Part shown: positions 25,006 to 34,614 of the stretch, one piece after another | How the letters are laid out: the number at the start of each line of letters is the position of its first letter | Position numbering within the stretch: position 1 is the stretch's first letter | Source of the DNA: Theristus sp. LFF4_11 | Lineage: Eukaryota > Nematoda > Chromadorea > Monhysterida > Xyalidae | Direction of reading: 5' to 3' | Assembly (NCBI GenBank): GCA_030248135.1 | Contig: JASANC010005475.1 | Location: forward strand, 1-64,000 | DNA length: 64,000 nucleotides | Made by a program: the position numbers and the translations under genes | Notes under the pieces: generated by a model | What the model saw: the letters and a program-made list of their open reading frames with translations, nothing else | The model's database searches: none | Told to the model about the DNA's origin: nothing

Positions 25006-26849
25006 ATGACAAAAGATAAAGCGGCTCCGCACGCTCATCAGCGAGTCGTCGAAACTAATGAAATGCCGCTGACGCTGTATGTTAACTACGCCATTCTGTA
25101 CTTCATGACCGGCTATTTGGCGGCGTGCGCGCACAACTTATACTACTATCTCTTCGGAATAACAACTGCATTACAGCATTTTATCGCGAACTTTTTCCTG
25201 GCGGCTATCCTGTGGCCTTTTGGTACGTCTTACGCATTTGTTGGAAATCGAACGAGCGCACACTTGCGGAAAACACATCCATAAAGGCTCAAGTACCGAT
25301 TAAAATTTAGGAAAGAGTTATGAAACACGAATGAACAACGTAATAACTACAAAACGAGAAAATAACGTGACGTTAATTTTATTATTTCAGCTTGGTACAA
25401 CAGAAAGCGTCAACCATGGAAAGAAACGGTAGCCATCGGCGCTTTGCAGGCCGCAGTGGCAGTGCTGCAGGTTAAAATAAAACCTTCGTTCATTATGTCA
25501 TAAACTCCAGAAAATGCTCTTCGAAAACGTTCACAATGTTTCTTAAGAACAACATTCATGCGCAATCAAAAGAAGGAAGTCTATATGCGTTGCGCTCGTT
25601 CGATCTATTGCCTACCGCCACAGTAGCGCTGATCGCTGCAAGCCACCTCAAGTATAACGAGTATCGATTCAGAGGCTCACAATGCTGGCTTGTCGTAATG
25701 TTTTTCTTCAAGAATGCCATCATTTCATGTTTCATTATCTTTCTTTCATTGACAAAATTGCTTTTACACAAACATTTTATTTTCAGTTGGCCGCAGGTGC
25801 GATGGAGTCGCTCAGCTGGATAGAGCCGCAAGTTTATGACATGAACGTTGACCCACTTGCAATTTGCTCTGTACCGGCGCTGGCTGTTTGTCAAGCACTG
25901 TTGATAATTGTTGGTAGTTTTGAGTGGCATAATTTAAAAAAAAGACAATGAAATAAAAAAAATACTTCCAGAAACTGTATCACGCCTACCAACAGCAGAA
26001 AGATAACGTAGTTGACTGCTTTATTTTGAATGTGGCCGTGTGCACTACAGTTCTCCAGTTGCCAGCCGCTGTTGCAATCGGCTCGACCAGCGTGTCAACA
26101 AAATTACTAACCAAACTATGGACTTCATCGCAGCTCACACAAACCGTAAGCTCACATGATTTTCTGGTAACTTGTTGCGTTCAGGGAATTGGGGAGCGAA
26201 AATGACGAGCGACATCCCCATCAGAACCGCATTATTGCGCGCAAAATCGCATTTTGTTGCCCAAATGAATCGGAGGGAGGCACTAGCACATGCTGTTTAC
26301 TAGTTGTACAAGTTGAAATTTCAGCTGACACTAATCGCTGGCAGTACCTTTATCGCGTTGCATCGTTACGCTCAATATTGGCTACAGGCGACTTGCACGC
26401 CGGAGACGTACTGCGCGCTGCGGCACACCAAGTACACGTTGGCCGCGTGCGGACACTGGTTCATACAGGTTGTTCCGTGCACGTGCAAAACTCGTATAAG
26501 CATTGTAGAGCAATGTCAAGATGACCAGTCACAGACTGGAATTGACGTCAGAGGCGCATGTTTTTGAAAACAACCATACTTGTGGTGCGCCACACAGCTA
26601 ATAACTCTCTGGTATGCGCAGCTTCTGATACACGATCGCTGGCAATAAAACAAAACATGCGATATGACCTATATGAATGCCTGATTTGAAAAAAAACCTG
26701 AATTTCAGGAAATGCAATATGCAACGCCATGCAGCGGCGCGTCTCGGCTGCTCGCAATTCTGCTGCTGGCAATTTACTGGCACAAGAGAGCAGCAAACAA
26801 GCAGAATATAAATTACCAATTGAACAATCCAAACTCCATATTCCTGTGA
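25006..26849 (+). CDS. Unidentified multi-pass membrane protein, 340 residues
   Basis: I do not recognise the family. Seven exons (25006-25222, 25391-25470, 25548-25691, 25787-25909, 25972-26145, 26325-26468, 26709-26849) join in frame to about 340 residues. Several segments are hydrophobic: LYVNYAILYFMTGYLAACA, FIANFFLAAILWPF, TVAIGALQAAVAVLQ, LLPTATVALIAASHL, LAICSVPALAVCQALLII, CFILNVAVCTTVLQLP, LTLIAGSTFIALH and a last LLAILLLAIYW near the C-terminus. The protein is therefore probably polytopic, with seven or eight spans. There is no signal peptide, no class A GPCR motif and no transporter signature. Charged loops (YNRKRQPWKE, YHAYQQQKDN) separate the spans. The start ATG follows TTTCATAG, which could be a trans-splice or intron acceptor. 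If exon 6 is not spliced at 26468 an alternative stop falls at 26567. It could be a divergent chemoreceptor, but that is a guess. Confidence 0.72.
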
Positions 26850-27720
26850 TATGAAAACTCTGGAGGAAGTAAAACAAAAATATGGGTGAAAATACATATA
26901 ACGCAAGATAGCTGCTTAAGATAACAGTCGCAACATTGTTTACTGACGTAAGTGTAGTTGTTTGTGATTGATAGCAGTGAGGAAAACGAGATTTTGATCC
27001 GTACCTTCAGTTAATTTAATAAATCTGAGGTTAGCATGCCAAGGGATGCTGTTTTTCTTACATTCACGTCCAAGTAATCAATAAAAGTTCGCAATTTTTA
27101 AATTTCCAAAAACTCAATTTGATGTCTGAAAATGAAAACCACTCAGTACAGTTAATTTCAGAAAAAAAGGATTTATCAAAAATGTATAAGCTCGCAGAAG
27201 GCGCGCATAGCAATGACTGTGCCTTTTTTACTTAGCAACCAAACGAGTCTCTGTGTCACGTGCCAGTGCCACATCTTCCCGGCTGCGCGACTGCTTGTTT
27301 GGGGCGACAGGATGAAGCCACAATTTTGCATAGCTTCATTCACACGAAGAAATGAATTTTTGAAACAATTCCGTTGATAGTGTTGTAACAAAACATACAA
27401 AACTATTTTTGGATTGCCAAATAATTTCATATCGCACGAAATTTCTTCTACAAGCACTCAACGGGTGAAAACCACACCTTAAACGAAACACCGGGCACCT
27501 TTTGGAATTAAAAACCAGCACACCAACTGGATAAACCTTGAACCACAAAACAGCCGAAGAAAAATGAATGATCTGAGCACACTGAAGTGTGGACACAGCA
27601 TGTTAGATTGGCGAGTGGATTTTGAAAGGACGAGGCTTATGTGGCACACAACTCTGCAACCAAATATCCGAAACATTTGAATTGTTTGAATTGCAATAAA
27701 AAATTCAAAAAAGTTTCTTC
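26850..27720. other. Intergenic stretch, nothing recognised
   Basis: The 3' flank of the membrane-protein gene. Open frames on the minus strand at 27176-27676 overlap in several frames and show no domain or splice structure. Confidence 0.4.
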
Positions 27721-28000
27721 GATTATTATTTTTTTTTGTCCCTATAGAGACCGTTTTTAGGTTTCCAGTAACCTGTATAAAAAATAAACATCATATTCGG
27801 ACTCAGCGACCTCGGTTTGTATTTGTGGCATAGTTTTCAATTTTTAGCTAGTTTTTGGATTTGTTCCGTTTGTCTTTTGTCATCCCTGTAGAAGCCGTTT
27901 TTAGGATGTATTTCGTATGCAAAATAATCATCATATTAGGACTCAGCGACCTTGGTTTGTGTTAAGAGTTTCAATTTTTTATTTTCAAATTATTTGTTGA
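27721..28000 (+). repeat. Two diverged tandem units of about 140 bp
   Basis: The motif ATCATATTCGGACTCAGCG (near 27790) recurs as ATCATATTAGGACTCAGCG (near 27930), each followed by ACCTCGG or ACCTTGG and TTTGT, and each preceded by a GTTTTTAGG segment. This gives a period of about 140 bp. It borders the 175-bp array that follows. Confidence 0.55.
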
Positions 28001-28169
28001 AGAAATTTTCCTCCTCATCCCTATTTTAGCATATGCGTTTAGGGTATAATAGAAAGTTTTAAGATTTTAGAACTCAATGTAACCAAAAACCCCCCTTCCG
28101 TTAAGGTTTCTGTACCTGAGGTGGCCCCTAAATTTTTGGGGGTGAGAGGAAACCCCCCTGGGTATGGTA

Positions 28170-28800
28170 GTAAAACAGTGATTACGGTATCTAAATGAAA
28201 GTTGTTCGTCTGATGAAGTGGAGATGTTGATTGTAAGTTTGGACTAGTCTCGTTCAAGTATGGACTAAAAAAGCCAATTTCAAGCCTGAAAATGGTGAAA
28301 AATTGGTAAAATACCGTGCTTTAAGGAGTACGGCAGTCAAGCAAGGTCTACGATATTTAAATAAAGTGGTTTGCCTGATCCGGGGGAATCGATTGATGCT
28401 AAATGTGACTAGATTCGTTTAAGTATAACACTACATGAAGCAAAAAAAGCCAATTTCAGGTCTGAAAATGGTGGAAACTTGGTAAAATACCGTAGTGTAA
28501 AGGGGACGGTGGACAAGCTACGTTTACGGTATCTGAATGAAATTTGTTCGCTTGACCAAGTGAAATTGATTGATACTAAATTTGAATCAATTTGAACAAC
28601 TAGAACACTACAGGGATCCAAAATGCCACTTTCACGCCTAAAAAATGGTTAAATGGTACAAAATCGTGCTCTACGGGTTACGGTAGTGAAGATATGGTTA
28701 CGGTTTATAAACGAAAGTTCTTCGCCTAATCAAGGGGAATCGATTGATATTAAATTTGACCATATTCGTTCAAGTACAACACCACACGGACCAGAAACAA
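28170..28800 (+). repeat. Degenerate satellite, about four 175-bp monomers
   Basis: The landmark CCAATTTCA...CTGAAAATGG occurs at 28274 and 28450, and as CCACTTTCACGCCTA at 28626, that is every 176 bp. A second landmark, TACGGTATCTAAATGAAAG and variants, occurs near 28182, 28350, 28524 and 28699. Monomers also share GGGGAATCGATTGAT and TTCGTTCAAGTA. The copies differ by about 20-25% by eye. No coding function. Confidence 0.75.
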
Positions 28801-29007
28801 CCCAAAGAAGCTAAAAAATCGTGATTTTTGGGTTACTGTAACAAAATTACGCAACGGTACCCACTTTTTCGCAATGAGCGCAAAAAGTTACCCCAGAACC
28901 CATCTTTTGATTTTTGTCACCACCGTTGTTCCGTAATTTGTCGTCATACCAGGATAAACCCTGCCTACGGGGGGGGTCGGGTGTCGAGTCGGTAAGGGGG
29001 TGGGGGT

Positions 29008-30033
29008 AGGGTTAGGGGCTTTGAAAAAAAAATTTTTTAATTTTTTTATTTTTTTTTTAATTTGGATTTTTTTTTCAAACTTAAAAAAATTAGAAAAATT
29101 TTTCTTCTACTTTGCTCTGAAAATTCGATTTATGGCATAATTTTTTGAAAGTTCAAACCAAATTTTCTTCCCAACTTCTTTGTGTGCTTAGGTACATGTC
29201 ATTATTTGGTCATTTTGACCGACGTACTCCATGTTTTTCGATTTGGATGACTTCTAGAGTCAATTTTTTGCGTTGAAATGACTTAACTGAATTGAAATAT
29301 CGTTTCAGAAATCGTTTTCTTGCAACTTAGAACATGTTTTTTCAGTCGGTAGGCCATGAGATGAACATGATATTTTGTTGATTGGCGTATGTTATAGGTC
29401 TACAATGGAGTTGTGTGCGATATATTGTTAAACAATTGGAGCGGAGATGTTGGTTAATACCACATCACACGACCGTTTTTCAGATACCCGATAACATGGC
29501 CACATGTTAAAACTTGCGTGCTGAGCTAAACTAACGTGTTAAACTTGCGTCTGTCAGTTGCCCGCAACGTGATCGCGAAATCATGGTACGTGTTTTCGAT
29601 ACGATGATTTGAAGAGTGGGCTCTCGCCATGTGGCAGATAGCATAGCTGGTTGAACCTGAAAGTAAGTGTCTTGGGGGGGGGGCGACCGGGTCGACAGGG
29701 GTTGCCGACTTAGCTACAGCAAACAGGAATTTTTGAACACAGTCAAATTTTGGTAATTTTCTAAAGAGGAACAACTAAGAACGGTTCAATATTCAAGTAC
29801 ACGTCGAAAATTGTCCTGTTTTACTGTTGAAAATGCAACTTTCCCTCTATGAAATGGACATAATTTCAATAGAACACGATTTTCGCTCTTATAGTTTTCC
29901 GGATCGTTCTGAAAATAGTCTAGATGAACTCAGCTCGACGAGACGCTTCGAACAAACCTAACTTGTAAAAAAAAAAAATTTTTAATTTTTTTTTTAATTT
30001 AAAAAAAATCCGGATTTTTTTTTTCCTAACCCT
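29008..30033 (+). mobile_element. Family T transposon, left copy (AGGGTTAGGGG termini)
   Basis: The element begins AGGGTTAGGGGCTTTG and ends TTTTCCTAACCCT, and is flanked by a perfect 10-bp duplication, GGGTGGGGGT, at 28998-29007 and 30034-30043. Just inside each end are long A and T runs that can pair. The 1026-bp body matches the copy at 31566-32625 almost base for base in inverse orientation. The longest open frame (about 82 codons from 29774 leftwards, starting MFLFRKLPKFD) is not a transposase, so the element is non-autonomous. A 9-10 bp duplication is characteristic of Mutator-like (MULE) elements, but the termini do not identify the superfamily on their own. Confidence 0.85.
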
Positions 30034-30043
30034 GGGTGGGGGT

Positions 30044-31556
30044 ACCCACGGGGGGTCCGGGGTTTAGGGGTGGATGTCACGGGACCCCCACAGGGCGCAA
30101 GTTCGTGCTAGGGGAGTACACCCCCACCACCCTCATCATCTTCGGTACTGGTTCAAAGTACATACGTCACATTTGAAACGTTTGAAAAAAGGTTTGCCCC
30201 TCCCCGCCCAGTCCAAACTGGGCCCGGCCATGTTATGCATAGTTTGCGAAATGGAAGGACGGAAGGGGATACGGACTTTAACATCATGATTTTTGGGCCC
30301 ATACGGGATGGACATATCCCCGCACGCACTGTCAACCCCTTACTACTACTACTACTAAACCAACCCTGCATTTACTACAGTACATATTACTGAGTTTGAA
30401 TTGAATGACGTGTAGCAATCAGCGGTTCAACCGACAAATTGAATCGAATAAAAATGAAAACGACTTCTAAAACCCGAACCGTTACATTCTGATTGTACCA
30501 CAAGAACACAGATCGGTCCCACAAACAAAACATTCACACAAAATATTGGCCAGATAAAATGAAAAAAACTTCGAACGCCAATCACACGATTAACTTGGGT
30601 TGGACCTCACACTTTTGTCCTCGACATGACACCGGTCGAAACGACTAGATACCAAAACCGACTAGCCAAAAAACGAAACGAAACAAAATAAAATAACATG
30701 CCAACAACACAACCGATTCGATTTCGTTCGTTTCGATGGTACTGAAAAAAGCTGACTAAAAACTTCGCCAGTTGAGCAAAAAATCAGATTCATTCAGATC
30801 AAAAAACGAAGCAAGGGTGTGCCACACTGCTGGCTGACCAGCCTGAAATCGACACAAAATCCAGATGTTACTCGTGCGAAAGCAGGCCAGGCATGGCGGC
30901 CAAGCTCTCACTCATTACAAAAATGTGACTGAATTTTTTAAAATGGGACGAAAACATCAAAACTCGAAAAATTGCGATTTCCAGTGGCACCCCTCGGCCA
31001 AAAAAAACTACACACCAATCCAAACTTAGGGTATCATAAATCAGAATAAATTTTAATAAAACACACCTATGTAAATTGTAAGAATGAAAAAACGTCGTTA
31101 TTTTTCTTAACATGGAATGCGCGTTGAAAAGATCTATATTTTTTGAAACTTTTACCAATTGAGATAATAAAGAGAAAAAACGTTATTTTTTGAAAAATTT
31201 TCTAACTTGTAAATTCAAACTTTCAATTTCTGGGATTTGTAAATTCAAAAGCCGAAATCAATCTGAGCGTACAAATGAACAAGCTGTATTTTTAGAAGCC
31301 GAAGTTGCGGTTTTCAAAACTAAAAATGTGATACAAACTTGATAATATTACAAGGTCCTGGAATGTGTGGATCAACGTGTGAGCGAACGAAAAATACAAA
31401 TCAACAAAGTACAGCAACTCATTGAACAAAAAATGAGCACATTAGAATACTAATACATAGAGTAACAAATTAGAAAACAATTCAGGAACCGTTCAGAAAA
31501 CCAGACAGAAGGATTGGACCATCACGAAAAAGCAGCAAGAAAAGACAAAAAGTACC
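30044..31556. other. Spacer between the two family T copies
   Basis: A G/C-rich first 300 bp (CCCACGGGGGGTCC and repeated CACCACC) continues the sequence interrupted by the left copy and looks like part of an older repeat. The remainder is A-rich and shows no gene. Confidence 0.4.
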
Positions 31557-31565
31557 AACCAGACT

Positions 31566-32625
31566 AGGGTTAGGGGAAAAAAAAAATCCGGATTTTTTTT
31601 TTTAAATTAAAAAAAAAATTTTTTTTTTAAAAAAAAAATTTTTTTTTACAAGTTAGGTTTGTTCGAAGCGTCTCGTCGAGCTGAGTTCATCTAGACTATT
31701 TTCAGAACGATCCGGAAAACTATAAGAGCGAAAATCGTGTTTTATTGAAATTATGTCCATTTCATAGAGGGAAAGTTGCATTTTCAACAGTAAAACAGGA
31801 CAATTTTCGACGTGTACTTGAATATTGAACCGTTCTTAGTTGTTCCTCTTTAGAAAATTACCAAAATTTGACTGTGTTCAAAAATTCCTGTTTGCTGTAG
31901 CTAAGTCGGCAACCCCTGTCGACCCGGTCGCCCCCCCCCCCAAGACACAGACTTTCAGGTTCAACCAGCTGTGCTATCTGCCACATGGCGAGAGCCCACT
32001 CTTCAAATCATCGTATCGAAAACACGTACCATGATTTCGCGATCACGTTGCGGGCAACTGACAGACGCAAGTTTAACACGTTAGTTTAGCTCAGCACGCA
32101 AGTTTTAACATGTGGCCATGTTATCGGGTATCTGAAAAACGGTCGTGTGATGTGGTATTAACCAACATCCCCGCTCCAATTGTTTAACAATATATCGCAC
32201 AACTCCATTGTAGACCTATAACATACGCCAATCAACAAAATATCATGTTCATCTCATGGCCTACCGACTGAAAAAACATGTTCTAAGTTGCAAGAAAACG
32301 ATTTCTGAAACGATATTTCAATTCAGTTAAGTCATTTCAACGCTAAAAATTGACTCTAGAAGTCATCCAAATCGAAAAACATGGAGTACGTCGGTCAAAA
32401 TGACCAAATAATGACATGTACCTAAGCACACAAAGAAGTTGGGAAGAAAATTTGGTTTGAACTTTCAAAAAATTATGCCATAAATCGAATTTTCAGAGCA
32501 AAGTAGAAGAAAAATTTTTCAAATTTTTTTTTTTAAGTTTGAAAAAAAAAATCCAAATTTTTTTTTTAAAAAAAAACGAAAAAAAAAATAAAAAAAAAAT
32601 TTTTTTTTTCAAAGCCCCTAACCCT
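31566..32625 (-). mobile_element. Family T transposon, right copy in inverse orientation
   Basis: The same element as 29008-30033 read backwards: it starts AGGGTTAGGGGAAAA and ends CAAAGCCCCTAACCCT. The flanks carry AACCAGACT at 31557-31565 and again at 32627-32635, a 9-bp duplication (10 bp with one mismatch). Differences from the left copy are confined mainly to lengths of A/T runs and a few substitutions, so both insertions are probably recent. It carries no transposase. Confidence 0.85.
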
Positions 32626-32897
32626 AAACCAGACTTCCATACAGACGAAGCAAGCGAAACATCCAGCCGTTTCTAGACGAAAAAAAACACACGACCAAAA
32701 CTTCAATCAAACCACCGTCATTACTCACACAAACCATTGCCTCTCACACATCCAAAAACAAAACAGAAACAATGAAAGAACTTCAAACTAGCCACATCCT
32801 TTTTGGTCCTGATCTTTGTCCGGGATCGTTCAGGTCATGGTCCAGCCACGCTGCTGGCTCGAACGATGACTGCCTGCGTTCAAAAAAATCTAATCCA

Positions 32898-34455
32898 CAG
32901 TCGAACTCTAAATTATATGCAAACCAGAGGTGTGCACGCCAGACACTTCTAGCCTGTCCCGGGTCGGGTGGCTGCGCGACGTCGACCCCTCCCCAATTTT
33001 TTGTCGCAAACTAAGTGTCACACAAACTGACCTCTCAAAAACACGGCTATGTGCTGTGTGCTTGCATGTGTAAATTTTTGATGTATGAGGGTGAACATTT
33101 TTCTTCGGCTAGTCAATTGACACAAATGGTCGAAAAATTTTGCGTCAGCGCAAATTTTCTCCGTCAGTATGACTACATCGAACAACAAATAATTCGGTGT
33201 CCGTGCAACGTTGTTCAACACCTGGAGTCAAATAACAAAGCAACTTTGGAACTTCACATCACATCGCAACCACACTTATGCTCAGAAACAAAACTTTTCT
33301 CTGCTTAGGCACCTTCTCGCTTTTGTTTTAATCGTGCGTGGTGCGTGACAACAAATTTTCTTGTTTGATAAAAGCCGAGTAGACAGCCGACTACGAGTGT
33401 CCAGACAAACAACAACAAAACTGCTTGAAATTAACACAGTGAAAATTTGTGTTTGTTGTCCAGAGGGGGACTGTCGACACCAAATTGTTGATTTCCATCA
33501 TGAAAATAAGATTTCTGAAGATGACAAAAGTTTTAATTTTGAAAGCGCTGAAAATGAAAAAAAATTAAAAGTTTGTTCTATATTTCGTTCGGAAGGCGAC
33601 TTTGACTCTCAATTTAAATAAAAAATGGGAACTTGCAACGTCTTCGCGAAGCGAAGAAAATTTTCAAAAAAAGACTCTGAGAACGTATTTTACCTTACGA
33701 TTTTATGATGTCATCCAAAGTATTTAGGTGTCTGTAACACCCATAAAAAACACAGCTGTTTAGCAAAAGAGCGAATAAAAAGCTTTCGTAAAGGACTAGT
33801 TGGACCAAGTGATTGTTGATACGGTCAAAACAATAAGAATATTGTAAAAATTTTCGATCTGAGCACAAAATTTCCTGAAAAACAGTCTTTTGAAGTCCTC
33901 GAAAATTGAAAGAATCAAAAAAAGCTGACGCAAACAACCGATTTTTTGCGTCATCCTGAATTATTTTGCGTCATTGGCGCAAGATGTCGCGTCAAAAAGA
34001 ACCCTGGTTACTGTACCACTGGTATTTACAGAATAAAATGTGCTTACCATATACATGCGCAGCGCGATTTCAAATACAAATACGCTACAACCTACAAAAG
34101 TAACTCAGCAATACACGCACTTTTGAAGATCTGCTTCAGTCAGTCAACTAAAATAATCGAATTTAATTTCGAAGTAATTTTATTGCATTTGTGAAAATTT
34201 TGTCTCTTCCAACCGAGGCGCTGCGCGACGTAGCCCCTCAGGCCCTGCGCGACGCGCGACGCTAGCCTGTCCCGGGACACCCTAGGAACACCCTATGCAC
34301 ATCTCTGATGCAAACCGCTGATTGGTTGGTGATCACGGTTGGCTGGCATGGTGGTTGGCATTGTTGTGATGGAGGCGGAGTCTGTGCTGCACAGATAGCA
34401 CCACGTGATCACCAACAACCAATCGGCTGCTTGCCTGTAATTTGGAGTTCAACTG
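32898..34455. mobile_element. Palindromic MITE family S, interrupted copy
   Basis: The left end CAGTCGAACTCTAAA and the right end TTTGGAGTTCAACTG are inverted repeats of a family found repeatedly in the neighbouring CPEB introns. The inner CGCTGATTGG and CCAATCGGC motifs are also family hallmarks. The copy is split by the hAT-like element at 32925-34307. Removing that insertion and one 8-bp duplication restores a normal-length MITE. Confidence 0.72.
32925..34307. mobile_element. hAT-like non-autonomous element
   Basis: The termini are CAGAGGTGTGCA at the left and TGCACATCTCTG at the right, inverted with one mismatch. They are flanked by a perfect 8-bp duplication, ATGCAAAC, at 32917-32924 and 34308-34315, the hAT hallmark. 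The motifs CTGCGCGACGT and AGCCTGTCCCGGG recur near both ends, as subterminal repeats do in this superfamily. Internal open frames of 80-97 codons at 32772-33621 show no transposase motif. Confidence 0.87.
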
Positions 34456-34614
34456 TGGCCCACTTGTTTGACAGCATCAAGTTAATACGATATACGAAAC
34501 CCGCAACACGAAAATCAACCAATCAATACCAGTCATACCACCAACACAAGCAGCCAATAGGCGCGCGTTGTTAAAAAATCTGCGGACGGATGGCGGCGAC
34601 ATGGACCACGGAAA

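Noticed and set aside
27721..28800. CRISPR-like array
   Set aside because: Units are 140 and 175 bp, diverged and lack spacers; the genome is eukaryotic.
29526..29774. 82-codon frame in the family T element (also at 31840-32034)
   Set aside because: The two copies diverge in frame downstream and carry no transposase motif; it is probably not translated.
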